Below are positions 21,303 to 32,457 of a stretch of 64,000 nt of DNA, piece by piece. The DNA is from Bretschneidera sinensis (lineage: Eukaryota > Streptophyta > Magnoliopsida > Brassicales > Akaniaceae). The notes beneath the pieces are model-generated. The model was not told where the DNA came from and did no database searches. It worked only from the letters and a program-made list of their open reading frames with translations. Made by a program: the position numbers and the translations under genes. The stretch is from positions 127,784,536 through 127,848,535 of the forward strand of contig CM043699.1 of NCBI GenBank assembly GCA_023935145.1, given 5' to 3'. Within the stretch, counting starts at the first letter, position 1; each line of letters opens with the position of its first letter.

Positions 21303-21967
21303 TCGTTTTTCTATCTTCTTTTTGATGTACATATTGATATAGTTTTTCATTGTTCTTAGCATGGACATATATTTATCATTTACTATATTTTGTACTTCTA
21401 TTTTGGCTCTACGAAGCCTGTATTGTATAGACTGATGATATAGATGACTATGATTTCTGCTTAGACTTGGTTAATATACTCGTTTTAAACTTCACAATAT
21501 GGTTACATGCTTTATATCTCTTTATATTCGGATAAATGCTTTAAATTACTTCTACATATATGGAAACTTCCAGTTCTGTTCGGGAAGGCTTTTGAACTTT
21601 GAATGATGCCAAATTTTCACACACAAGTTTTTTTATGTATGCTCTTCATGTTTATGGTATCCAGATAGCTTACTTTTTGGTTTACTACCCTTTTTTATGC
21701 TATTGTCAAAACGGAAGAGAAAAATGAGAAAATGAGAAAAATAGCTGTAAACTCAAACTAGTGCATAGATTTAGGGGGAGAATTGCTCCAAAGAACTTGG
21801 TATATGATTATATATGTTGAGTTGATTGGTTAGGTTGCATATAAACTATTCTTTATCTTTTTACAAGTTGGTTTTATTCTAAAAACAAAGGAAACTCTGC
21901 CCGATTTTCTAAAATATCCAACACTTAGTTTTTTAAAACTGTTTTTCTCTCATTAGTTTTGTCATTA
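21303..21967 (+). other. Copia-1p 3' untranslated region
   Basis: No coding potential seen. The last 290 bp match the Copia-1m 3' region, including a gtcaaaac-ggaagagaaaaatgag motif and a tagatttagggggag motif before the polypurine tract. Confidence 0.7.
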
Positions 21968-21983
21968 TCAAAAAGAGGGAGAT
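21968..21983 (+). other. Polypurine tract of Copia-1p
   Basis: A purine-rich tcaaaaagagggagat immediately before the LTR start TGTTGACCC. Confidence 0.85.
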
Positions 21984-23410
21984 TGTTGACCCTCACATAT
22001 ATTTTAATGATGACAAAACATAACTCTTATTATACTAATAGTGCTATCTAAGTGTATTAAGCGATAAAAGCATACAGCTAGAAATCAAAGTGCAAGAACT
22101 CAACCTGAATCAAATTCCAAGTTAAGACAGAAGATCTAGTATAGGTATAAGGTATTGAAACAAGTTGTAAATCTCACTTGTTCAGGTAACTAGCTTGTCC
22201 AATGGCTCCTTTTGAAAAAACATTTTTTCGAAACTTTTCAATCAAACATTTTTAAGTTAAAAACATTTCAAAACATGAAAACTGGGTTGATAAGCAATCC
22301 AGTCGATTGGGTACTTATACCAGAAGACTGGTATATGGGACAGTGTGTCCCTAGTCGACTAAGTTCTTCATACCAGTCGATTGGTATATTGGACAGACAG
22401 TCCCCAATCGACTGGTACTTTAGACAGAAGGTCCCCAGTCGACTGGTAAGTTCTACCCAGTCAACTGGTACCAGTCATAACCTTTAAAAATGTGATTTTT
22501 AACTTGACCCAGTAGACTGGTAGTTCAAAAAAATATTACCGTTGAGACACGAGATTTCAGCACAAATTACACCAAAACGTACCATAACAGTACAAAACAT
22601 GAAAACTGGATTGATAAGCAACCCAATCGATTAGGTACTTATACCAGAAGACTAGTATATGGGACAGTGTGTCCTTAGTCGACTAAGTTCTTCATACCAG
22701 TTGATTGGTATATTGGACAGACAGTCCCCAATCGACTGGTGCTTTAGACAGAAGGTCCCCAATCGACTGGTAAGTTCTACCCAGTCAACTGGTACCAGTC
22801 ATAGCCTTTAAAAATGTGATTTTTAACTTGACCCAGTAGACTGGTAGTTCAAAAAAATATGACCGTTGAGACACGAGATTTCAGCACAAATTGCACCAAA
22901 ACGTACCATAATAGTACAAAGCGGGCATATTACAACAAGGCTATATAAACTCACTCTATTAAGTATTTCAAAAGAGGAGATTACACATTCAATCAAGTTT
23001 TTACTCATTGATACACAAAAGATTTGAAATATTTATTGTTGAGCCATTCTTCAAGCTTTACCTTGAAAGAGAGATATTATTCAGTTGTATAAGCTTTCAT
23101 TGTTATCTCTCTACCATTTACTTTACAGTATTTATTGTAAAGGGATTAGCTTCCGAAAGGAAGAGATTAGCTTCCAAGAGGAAGGGATTGATTGTAAGAT
23201 TTGTGCAACAACGTAGGGTCAGAACGAATCCGATATTGTCGAACCATTATAAACTAAGTTTGCATCCTCTATTCCTTAAACTTTTTTATTTACAGCACAT
23301 TATTTGTTTACATACTTGTGGGCTTATCTGTTTTTATAAACTTGTGTTTAATTAGCAAAAGTTTTTAAAAACTCAATTCACCCCCTCTTGGATTGAAACC
23401 TCAGTCTACA
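21984..23410 (+). repeat. 3' LTR of Copia-1p, with internal duplication and deletion
   Basis: It starts TGTTGACCCTCACA and ends CAGTCTACA before the ACTAT duplication. At 1427 bp it is longer than the 5' LTR because a 324-bp block carrying the palindrome array is present twice (22271-22594 and 22595-22918). It also lacks about 80 bp near 23212 that the 5' LTR has at 13254-13335. TATATAAA is at 22942-22949. Confidence 0.94.
22271..22918 (+). repeat. 324-bp tandem duplication of the palindrome array in the 3' LTR
   Basis: Two head-to-tail units begin aaacatgaaaactgg. Each has about seven motif copies. The two units differ by only a few transitions, so the duplication is younger than the LTR itself. 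It doubles the array upstream of the TATA box at 22942. Confidence 0.9.
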
Positions 23411-23415
23411 ACTAT
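23411..23415. repeat. Target-site duplication of Copia-1p, right copy (ACTAT)
   Basis: Identical to 12342-12346. Copia-2a sequence resumes here. Confidence 0.9.
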
Positions 23416-23470
23416 GATCATCATCTTAAGATGATGGTTATTAGATACATGAATGATTGGCTTTAGTGCA

Positions 23471-23480
23471 AGTGGGAGAT
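23471..23480 (+). other. Polypurine tract of Copia-2a
   Basis: AGTGGGAGAT directly before TGTTAGTAGT, the LTR start. AGTGGGAGA is a common copia polypurine tract. Confidence 0.85.
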
Positions 23481-24958
23481 TGTTAGTAGTATTCCCTACA
23501 AGCCAATGACATTTGATGTCTAAACATATTATTTGTAAACCAATCTTATTTGAATTATTATCGTAATTAATGGTAAGTTTATTTATCATGAATATTTGTT
23601 TGATTACATTATCATGACTAAGTCCATAGAGTAAGCAATGGAAATATGATTATGATGAGATCATAATTTTGAGTCCTAGTCTTCTCGAAACCTTTTCTCT
23701 TAAATGTTCTTAGTCGTAGAATGCTAAATGGACGATTAGTAATCCAGATAAACTGGTATTTACTTAATTGGGAGGGTGACTGATCTCAATGTCACTTGTA
23801 TGGTAGACACTAAAGCAAGTATTGTAGGTTCACATTGCAGAATGAGTTCACTGAACATGACTCGACTTAAGAACATCTAATGGAGTTTTACTATCCTGTC
23901 AATAGGTGGTTCTTATGTTACAGTTGTGCATGTGATCCTTAGACCTCAAGCACCATGGTTATCTTGTGTGTGACTTATTGTACTTTGATGTTATTTAATG
24001 TGGTTCTATTCATGGATCATTAATCAATAGTAATTGGGTATAATGGGTTTTATATGAAGGTTTGTGAGTGTACAATAAGGGATCCATCACTCCTAAGTAA
24101 AATGAGAGAATGTTCTATATGATCTACTAAAATATAATTCGTGAAATTCTTTGGCTAAGATAGGGTGAGAATTATAAAGAATTTTCTAATTTCACCATAA
24201 GAATTATATTCTTGAGATCTAGATATATAATATTAATGCTAAAGGTTTAACAATAATTTCATACCTAAATTAGTTTAATCAAGACATTGCATATTGGAAG
24301 GATTTAATTACGTAATAACTGATAACAAAAAGCTTCAAGGTTTCACAACCAAATTCACCCTATTTGGGTAGTCATGATATGTTGCTAGTTGTCTCTCATG
24401 ATTTTAGAAGCCTGAAGAATTAATTTAATTAATTAATTTTTATAAAAAAAATAGAATCAAAAGGAGTTTTGATTGAAAATAAATTAGGAGAAGTTCTAAT
24501 TAATTTGAAAGGGTTTTAATTATAATTATATAAAAGTTATGTTCTACAACCAGATTAGTTTGAACCTAAAGAGTCACACACATAGGGGCAATGTGTAATT
24601 AAGATATAATTGTAGGGGTTTAGTTTGTAATTAATAGTTAGTTGCTCCTAACCCTAAGGCTATAAATAGTTTATTAGTGTACAGATTTTTTCTAGCACAT
24701 TTTTCTACACATAAGTTTCTTCTAAGAGATTTTAGACTCTTCTATTTCCAAAGAGAGAAAAATCATATAGAGAAATCATAATTCAATATTTTCCCTATGT
24801 AGACTTTCTTTAGAGATCACATACTTTTGTGATTATTGTGGATTCCAGAATGCATGAGTTTGGTTTTAGGTATTTTGAAGAATTTGGCCATTAAAGGTTT
24901 ATAAGAATCAACGAAAATTTTTAAATTTTCACTGCATTTTCTACATTGATTTCCTTCA
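23481..24958 (+). repeat. Copia-2 LTR shared by Copia-2a (3' LTR) and Copia-2b (5' LTR)
   Basis: It is preceded by the polypurine tract of Copia-2a and followed two bases later by a Met-tRNA-type primer site (24961). It therefore serves as the 3' LTR of one copy and the 5' LTR of the next. Length 1478 bp, TGTTAG at the start and CTTCA at the end. Its 3' part (from about 24460) matches 61595-61975. A TATA-like ctataaatag is at 24660-24669. Confidence 0.85.
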
Positions 24959-26683
24959 AGTGGTATCATAGTCATAGTTATAATTTATATAGGAAATGGT
25001 AATTTATTGTTACGGCTGTAAAAAAAATTGATCTTTAAATTCTAAAGATTGCAAATTGATAATTTAAAAGTTAGAGAAGCCGTAAATCAAGAAAATTCAA
25101 GAATGTGTTCTTGAATTGATTATCGTAATGCGATGATGGTAAAATTATTGTGGATTATTTTTTAACATATTAAATCAATGGAGATTGATTAAAAAAAGTA
25201 TGATGAAAATATGATTTTTCATCAAAGAAAAATTGTTTTGGGATGAAAAATCGTGAAAATCACAATAAAAAACTTGAAGCAAAACAGATTTTCTAGTCCA
25301 ATTTCAAAGAGATATAATTTACTCGTTTTAAATCGAATTTCAAAGTTTTAAGAAGTGTTGGAAAGATATGAATGTCTAGTTTCGTATTCCAATGGCCATG
25401 CTTTAAAATTCCTAGGATTTTTTCTGCTATAATAAAAAAAAAAAAAAACCTAAATAGTGTTCAAATAAGCAAAAATGGTTTGTTTAAAATTCATTGTTTT
25501 ACTCGTTTTTTAGGTTCCAAATTTGTTTTAACATGGAATATGAAATCAAAATTTTATTTAGTTAAGTAAATAATTTTTTATTGTAAAAAATTATATTTTT
25601 GTTAATTAAGAATTATTCTTAATTTTGTATTAAATTTTTAAGAAATTGGAGTTTGATTGAGAATGAAACTCCAAATTTATTATTGCAACAGAATTATGAA
25701 TTCTATTGAATAAGAAATTTAAATCCTATTGGGAATAAGATTGAAAAAAGTCTTGAAAACCCAATTTGATTAGGATAAGTAATCTTAGAATTAAAGTGAT
25801 AAATTGAATAAATTACTTTTAAAATTTATATATGCAATATAATTGTATGTATATTTAAGGTTGTGTGATTATGAACTTAAAATGAAATAATTGAGCTATT
25901 TGGTTGGTCATTATTCAATGTTATTAAATGTATGATTGTAATATTTATTCTCTATTTTTGGGATATGTAATTTTAAATGGGGTTTGAATACCTCACGTCT
26001 CTTATATCTTTTGTTGTAAAATTTTATCCCCCTCTTATTGTAAACCCCCTTTATTTTAAATCAAGGTTTCTTATTGATTATGAAATATAATTAGTTAGAA
26101 TAGTTTGATAAGAGTATATAGGAATTTTTCATGTGAAGCTGGAGGATGATCGAGTGCCCATGGAAGTAATAGAGACCCATTTGAAGACTACAATGCCCAT
26201 TATATGAGAATTGATAAAAATATTATACAACCCTAAATTTAGACCAATGTTCACTTAGTGGCTCAACTGAATCATGCACAAAAGTCCATAATCACCGAGA
26301 GTCATATTTTATTTTACATTATATGATGTATGATATGTATGTGATGCATGTTCAAATTAATTATGATACTAAAGACCAATTAAACTCCCTCATGAAAGTA
26401 ATTGCTATTAAGTTGTAACGAAGAGACATTATGATTGTCTTATTGTGGCCTTCCACTATTGTAGGTATATATAAGATCTATTGTTCTAAGTAAATTTTGT
26501 CGCAAACATGTAGAACTTACATTATGGGAGATTCATTATACCCTATTAAATATATGATATAATGAAGTAGGAAACTAGTGGATCCAAGAAACTATTGCGT
26601 GAGAGCTCATTGGTTCAATCATCTACACTTGTGAAAATAGTGTCTGACTTAACTAGGATATATTGTCCAAGAAACTATCATGT
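24959..26683 (+). other. Copia-2b primer site and untranslated leader
   Basis: TGGTATCATAGTCA at 24961 is a variant of the Met-tRNA primer site. The AT-rich leader that follows has no coding potential I can support. From 26089 it aligns with the Copia-2a leader at 7880. Gypsy-1 interrupts it at 26689, and it resumes at 61513. Confidence 0.78.
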
Positions 26684-26688
26684 GAGGA
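26684..26688. repeat. Target-site duplication of Gypsy-1, left copy (GAGGA)
   Basis: GAGGA before the left LTR and AAGGA after the right LTR (61513-61517). The intact leader of Copia-2a reads across the site without a break at 8475-8490, which confirms the insertion point. Confidence 0.8.
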
Positions 26689-27082
26689 TGATGCAGCCAA
26701 AAGACAATAGAATAATAGAAAGAAGGAAAGTAAAAGGAAAGTAAGTGAAGGAAGACACATAATGGATGTTGTTCAGGAGACTAAAAGATCATTAAGACTT
26801 CAAGGACTACCACCTCAACCATCCGAATAACTAAGAGAAGAGTAAGAAGAAGAATGAGTAGTTAGAAGTTAGTTACAAATCTATTAAGTACTAAAATAGA
26901 ATCCTAAATAACTAACAACATAGTCCTAAAGCTATATAAATGGATTTCCAATGTATGATCGAATTCATTCCATGAAATAACCAGAATTTTTTCTTCTTCT
27001 TTAGTTACTTTTCGTGTAACTTTCTTGGAGTTTAGACTTGTCTTGAATCAAGTCAACATACACTGAGTTAGGTAAGGCATCA
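26689..27082 (+). repeat. 5' LTR of Gypsy-1
   Basis: It aligns from end to end with 61121-61512 (shared blocks such as caaggactaccacctcaacc and gtcctaaagctat). A TATA-like ctatataaatgg is at 26931-26942. Confidence 0.92.
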
Positions 27083-27179
27083 TTGGTGCTAGCTATCATT
27101 GACTCTATCATCTACCCAACAAACATAAATCACTCAAACACTTACCATATTCTAACACATTTCCCTTAAACATTTAACC
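27083..27179 (+). other. Gypsy-1 primer-site region and short leader
   Basis: The sequence after the LTR reads TTGGTGCTAGC. It has the TGGTGC start of many gypsy primer sites, but I cannot assign the tRNA. About 100 bp separate the LTR from the gag start. Confidence 0.55.
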
Positions 27180-28100
27180 ATGGCTGAAAGATCCAGATCC
27201 AGAAATAATGAAATCATTATGGAAAAAGTTTATCAAGTAGCAAGACAAGTGAATGAGGAGTCAAAGAAGATCAATGAAGAACTCATCACAACAAAGAGGT
27301 AGTTCAAGAATGACATGGAAGAACTTGAGTCCATGTTTCTCAAGTTTAATTCTGACTCACCAGCTTCTCCAACACAACAAGAAGAAGCCTAAAGTCCACC
27401 TTACAATACAACACCATTCAAGAAATTCAAGTTGGAATTTCCAAGATTTACTTATGGAGACCCCTCATAATGGTTATTTAAGGAGGAACAATTTTTCATG
27501 TACCACCAAATTTCAGTGATCCAAAAATGTTTCTTTTCGTTTGGATGGCCCTGCATCAAGTTAGTACTAATGAATGTACCAAAACAATTAGTTGAGAGGC
27601 TAGAAAAAGTATGTCCATTCTTTGCAAGAAAGATTTAGACCTTTTCTCTTTGATGATCCCCAAGTATGTGCAAGATTATTAAACAAATTTAAGGTATTAT
27701 CTTGCAAGATTCATGGTCTCACTGAGCAATTCTTGAAAAGCTGCTTTATTTCAGGCCTCAAACCTTCTAACAAAATAGAAGTCTTGTTTCAAAGATTATT
27801 TAGTTTGTATGAGGCCATAAGTATAGCAAGAATAGTGGAGGTAGAGTTGGTTGAGAGATACATATCAACCAGAAATTGGGGTATAAGACCAACTCCAACT
27901 CTTTCTTTCTTAGGCCCTAAACTTATATAGCAATTTACACTACCAGTGTCAAGACCAAGAACCAATGTCAATAGGCTTACACCACAAGTGCAACAACTAT
28001 GGAGGCAAAAAAGATTGTGCTTCAATTATGATGAGAAGTATAGCCGAGACACAAGTTTCAAGAAACAAGGAATACTATGTATATTTGAACGATTGGAGTC
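27180..28100 (+). pseudogene. Gypsy-1 gag
   Basis: ATG at 27180 (MAERSRSRNNEIIMEKVYQV) is followed by a basic N-terminus. The capsid block KLEFPRFTYGDPS near 27430-27470 is typical of chromovirus gag, and so is the later VCARLLNKFKVLSCKIHGLTE region (27670-27730). The knuckle region around 28015 reads LCFNYDEKYSRDTSFKK, in which the second Cys, the His and the last Cys are all lost. Stops and frameshifts are frequent. Confidence 0.78.
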
Positions 28101-28179
28101 AAAAGAGGAAAGCACACTAAAAGAGCACTACATTCAAGAAACTTATCCTAAAGGTAATGATACTAGCCCTTCTATTAAT

Positions 28180-29480
28180 TTCCTTACATTGATGTGTCAT
28201 GTATCTCCTCAAACACTTAGGCTACAAAGAAAAATTGAGGGACACTCTTCAGAAATCTTGATTAATGGGGGTAGCACATATAATTTTATCCAAGAAAGAA
28301 TTGCACACTTCTTAGGACTACCTATCATCGCTTCAAATCACTTTAAAGTACAAGTAGAAATTGGTGAATAATTTTCTTGAATTGGCATGTGTACGGCAGT
28401 AGATATATGGCTCTAAGATCATATGTTTACCATTGCTTTCTTTATCATACTTGTCCAAGGAATTGATGTTCTGTTAGGAATGCAATGGCTGCAAACTTTT
28501 GATCCTATCACCATTGATTTTAGGATTTTAACCATGGAATTTGTCTGGGAAGGTTAACCAGTATTATTATAAGGCCAACAAAGATTATAATGTGACATGT
28601 TAGGGTACAGTAAGATTAGGAAGATGACCATGAATGATTTTTTATCTTTTTGCTTTATGTTAATGATTGTCCCTGACATTCAGCACATAGAGCAAGTATC
28701 CTTGCTCTTCAAATATACATTTGACTCTGAAATCAAGACTATCTTACAAGACTTCAAGATAGTATTTGATGAACCTACCGGCCAACCACCAACAAGAAGA
28801 GTGGATCATAAAATCCAAATCCTACTTAGCTCTTCTACTGTTAACATCAAGCCCTATAGATAGCCCCATTTTCAAAAGATGGAAATTGAGAAGTTAGTTA
28901 AAGATATACAGCAAGTGGGATTCATTCAACACATCACTAGTCCATATAGCTCTCTAGTGTTGTTAGTCAAAAAGAAAGATGGCACTTGGAGGTTTTGAGA
29001 GCTGGCTATTATCAAATTAGAATGCGTCTAGAGGGCATTGAGAAAACAAAATTTAGGACTTATCATGGTCACTATGAGTTCCTAGTTATGCCATTTGGTT
29101 TAACCAATGCTCCATCTACATTTCAAGCTGCAATGAACCAGATTTTTTAAGCTTACCTCAGAAAATTTGTCATAGCATTCTTTAATGATATTTTGATGTA
29201 TAGCAAGCCCCTGGAAGAACATTTGGATCATCTTACACATGTGTTGACTTATCTTCAAGAAAATTTTGTGTATGCAAAGTTATCAAATTGTAGTTTTGGA
29301 ACCACTTCAATTGATTACTTGGGACACATTATTTCTGAGCAAGAGATAGCAACAAACCCAGAGAAGATCCAAGCTATGATGAATTGGCCTATTCAATCCA
29401 CTATGAAACTGTTAAGAGTGTTCTTAGGCCTCACTAGATACTATAGAAAATTTGTTAAAGGATACAGTTTTATTTCCTAA
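28180..29480 (+). pseudogene. Gypsy-1 protease and reverse transcriptase, catalytic residues lost
   Basis: The protease block near 28258 reads LINGGSTYNFI where LIDSGSTHNF is usual, so the active-site Asp is Asn. RT begins near 28800 (RRVDHKIQILLSSS, then KDGTWRF near 28977). A deletion then joins WRF directly to AGYYQIRM, removing about 35 codons that include the first catalytic Asp block. The second block reads AFFNDILMYS near 29170, with Asn for the first Asp of the DD pair. From 29193 the frame is open for 95 codons (thumb region, LGHIISEQ, FLGLTRYYRKF). Confidence 0.82.
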
Positions 29481-30120
29481 CTAACTTTCTTAAGAAAGAC
29501 AGCTTCATTTGGAATGAGTGTGCCAAAAATACATTTAAAAAACTCAAGCTTGCAATGACTTTAACCCTAGTCCTAGCACTTCCAAATTTCACTTAAACCT
29601 TTGTGCTTGATGCTTCTAGATATAGGATTTGAGCTTTACTTCTACAATAAGGTCATCCTATAACATTCTTCAATGCAATTAGCCTCAACTTACATTAGAG
29701 AAATGTTGGCCATTACTATAGTAGTGCTACATTGGAGACAATATTTTCTTGGGTATGAATTTATGATTCACATGGACCAAAGGAGTCTTAAGGCACTAAT
29801 GAACCAGACAATATAAACACCTAAGCAACAAGTCTTCCTCATAAAGCTCCTAGGTTTTAGATTCCATATCATATCCAAACCAGGCAAAGACAATGTGGTT
29901 GCTGATAGTCTATAAAAAATGCACACTAATTATGAAGATAAGGTATCCTATCTATCTCTTTCCCTACCTTCATTTGACTTCTTAGAAACTTTCAAAAGGG
30001 AAAATTCTCAAATGTCTAAGTTAGTACAACTAGCAGCTACCTTTATAAAGCACCCTGCTCAATACCGTGAACAGGTAGTCAGAAATGGTTATTAGAAGGG
30101 CAAGCTATATTTTAGCCCAT
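29481..30120 (+). pseudogene. Gypsy-1 RNase H remnant
   Basis: Heavily mutated. LPNFT-TFVLDASRY near 29580-29615 gives the first RNase H Asp, and the later YEFMIHMDQRSLKAL block is near 29755-29790. Stops occur about every 15-20 codons. Confidence 0.65.
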
Positions 30121-31166
30121 AATCTACACTCAAACTCAAGCTATTAGATGAGTGTCATTTATCAACATTAGGAGTGCATGCTGGCATTCAAAGAACATTG
30201 GCTAGATTATCTTCAAGTTTCTTTTGGAAGCACGTGAAGAAAGAAGTAGTGCAATTTGTCAAAGAACACTTGGTGTGCCAAAAAACTAACCTTGTGAACC
30301 ATGCTTCTCATGGTCTCCTACAACAACGGTCCATTCCTGAGCAGATTTGGGAAGATATTGCCATGGATTTCGTTACACATCTACCTCCATTACAAGCTTT
30401 GATAGTCATCTTTATAGTTGTTGATAGGATATCAAATTTTGCACACTTTGGGTGTCTTCCAAAACACTACACAACTGCTAAGGTGGAAAAATTATTTGTC
30501 AACATTGTGTGTAAACTCCATCAATTTCTAAAGACAATAGTATCAGATAAAGACTTAATCTTCATGAGTAACTATTCAAGCTGCAAGGCACTGCCCTACA
30601 CATGAGCAGTGCATATCATCCTCAAACTGATGGCCAAACTTAGGTAGTCAATAGAACACTAGACTAGTATTGGAGATGCTTTATAAGTGACAACCCAAAC
30701 AAATGGCCTAAGTTCTTTTATTGGAAAGAGTTTAACTCCAACACTGCCTTTCATTCATCCATTGGCATGTCCCCATTTAAAGTAATTTTTGGGAGAAAAT
30801 ATCCTAACCTGGCAGCATACACAAGAGGAGACAGTAGATTAGAAAGTATTGATCAAGACTTAAGAGATAGAACTAAAATTCTCCAAGTAGCTAAGCTTCA
30901 TCTACAAAAAGCTCATAATCAAATAAAGGTTTTAGCTGACAAGTATAGGAGGAAGCAATCTTTTAAGGTTGGGGACTCGGTGCATATTAAGTTACAACTT
31001 TATAGACAAACATCAGCTGCTAAAAAATAATTCAACAAGCTAGGAAGAAATTTTATGGTCTTTTCTCTATCATTAAATAGGTTGGCAAGGTTGGTTACAA
31101 GCTAAAACTGCTCTAGGATGCAAAGATCCACCCTATATTCAATGTATCCCTCTTAAAGTCTTATAA
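30120..31166 (+). pseudogene. Gypsy-1 integrase
   Basis: The zinc-finger part HAGIQRTLARLSSSFFW and LVCQKTN is at 30177-30290. The core carries DIAMDFVTHLPP near 30355, IVSDKDLIFMSN near 30535 and the AYHPQTDGQT block near 30605-30640, after a frameshift near 30590. The tail MSPFKVIFGRKYPNL and KVGDSVHIKLQ follow (30767-31030), then a stop and the SYKG segment before the Athila-A insertion. The part from about 30553 is duplicated at 58976-59593, sharing its stop codons. Confidence 0.85.
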
Positions 31167-31171
31167 AGGAT
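31167..31171. repeat. Target-site duplication of Athila-A, left copy (AGGAT, originally AGGAC)
   Basis: The copy after the right LTR (60874-60878) is AGGAC. So is the copy in the duplicated junction at 59589-59593. The left copy differs by one C-to-T change. Confidence 0.78.
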
Positions 31172-32454
31172 AGATAAGTACTTAAATATTCATATTTAAG
31201 CCCCTTAATTTACAGTTGTTAAGCTCTTTTTTTTTTATGTATTTTAGCATATTCTACTTCATTTTTGTGTTTTCTATGCTTTTTTATAGGTTTTTGAAGA
31301 AAATATAACATTTTGGAGTTCTAAGGAAGAAAACTGAAGATCTGGAACCTACTAAGTGCAATCGAGTGCAAGCCATTTGTGATCAAGCACACAAGCACTC
31401 GTGCACACACCTAGAAGGCTCGAGCACACCCATGCTCACGAGAGCAAAAGCACGCGATCGAGCGCACACACATAGAGAGGGGGCAGAGCCAGTTTTGGAA
31501 AGAAGTCTTCGGGTCTTATTTTGGAAATTAGTGTTTCAAGGTGCCCTTAGAACCCTATATATAGGCTTGTAAAACACAAAAAAAATACTTTTTGATTTTG
31601 GCTTGAAGTTGTAAGCTTTAGAGAGGAATTGACGACTCGTCTCCACAGTATTCTTTGGGTTTTATTTTTCTATTTAGTTTATGTTATGATGATGTTTATC
31701 ATAGATAGCATGTATAACTAACTTCTTAATAGGGCTTGATTGAAGCCCTAGTTATGGTTTTCTATATATAAGTATTGTTGCCTTTGCAATAGTCATGTTG
31801 TGATGCTTTAATTGATTAATGCATGTTTTATTGAATTCCGTATATGTGTGTGTCTGATCAACGTATGCATGTGGTATAGATTAGTTAGTTAGATCAATTT
31901 GGATGACTGAGTTCTGGGTCTGACAATAATAACAAAAGAAATCCACACCGGATTCTTGGGTTAATCAACATGGGAAACTGGGAGTATACAACATGCCCTA
32001 GGTCTTATGTGGTTGTCGATTTCCATAGACCTTATGCTCTCTTAAGGAACAACTCAGTATACACCATGTTGAATCCCTTAAGAAAGAAAATAGTTAGAGT
32101 ATACACCATACCTAACTCATTGCTTAGGGAAATCAATAGCTTAAGGAGTGGACCAAGCCCTTAGGTTTACAACCATTAGGTATCCGTGGTAAGGTTAGAG
32201 CATTGGCATATTACTTATTTGGAAAGTATTATTAGTGGTGGATATCAAAGCCCTATGTTTGTATCATTATCAATCTAGACTCAATATTTATTTCTATCAA
32301 TTTTACATTGTGAAACTGGTTCTAAAACAAAATTCACCAATCCCTATAGAGATGATCTCGCACTTGCAAACTATGTTACTGTAAACCTTGTGCACTTGCA
32401 AGTAAAACAAGTTCGATTATTTGCTTATAAATTTAGGTAAATAAACGTTCAACA
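31172..32454 (+). repeat. 5' LTR of Athila-A
   Basis: 1283 bp, starting AGATAAGTAC (TGATAAGTAT in the other LTR) and ending GTTCAACA just before the primer site. It aligns along its whole length with 59594-60873. A TCGA-centred palindrome array lies at 31355-31465 and TATATATA at 31556-31563. Confidence 0.92.
31355..31563 (+). promoter_or_regulatory. U3 promoter of Athila-A 5' LTR: TCGA-palindrome array plus TATA
   Basis: Motifs such as GCGATCGAGCGC (31454-31465), gcaatcgagtgc and ggctcgagcac lie within 110 bp, followed about 90 bp later by TATATATA. The same order occurs in the LTRs of Athila-B and Athila-C, where perfect TGCGCTCGAGCGCA copies survive. A regulatory role is inferred from position. 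Confidence 0.62.
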
Positions 32455-32457
32455 AGT

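Larger units (their letters stand above)
12347..23410 (+). mobile_element. Copia-1p: long SIRE-like copia element with an extra 3' ORF, plus strand
   Basis: An LTR retrotransposon of 11.1 kb with both termini preserved: LTR 12347-13495, primer site, gag, protease, integrase, RT, RNase H, a rearranged spacer, a promoter-like array, ORF3 (20044-21302), polypurine tract, LTR 21984-23410. The flanking ACTAT duplication is perfect. Same family as Copia-1m, but with ORF3 and without the gag-pol linker. All genes carry stops, so it is now non-autonomous. Confidence 0.93.
7878..24958 (+). mobile_element. Copia-2a: older Ty1/copia element, plus strand, split by Copia-1p
   Basis: Internal parts are 7878-12346 (leader, gag, protease, integrase, RT, RNase H) and 23411-23480 (3' end with polypurine tract), followed by its 3' LTR at 23481-24958. 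Copia-1p (12347-23410) sits in between with an ACTAT target duplication. The 5' LTR and first part of the leader are missing at the junction with Copia-1m. This is a different copia family from Copia-1: the LTR, gag and pol sequences do not match. All domains carry stops. Confidence 0.87.

Noticed and set aside
23481..24958. A solo LTR
   Set aside because: It is flanked by a polypurine tract on the left and a primer site on the right, and both belong to Copia-2, so it links two copies.
31366..31572. 68-codon ORF in the Athila-A LTR as a protein
   Set aside because: It lies over the palindrome array and TATA box; the other LTR (59594-60873) does not keep the frame.
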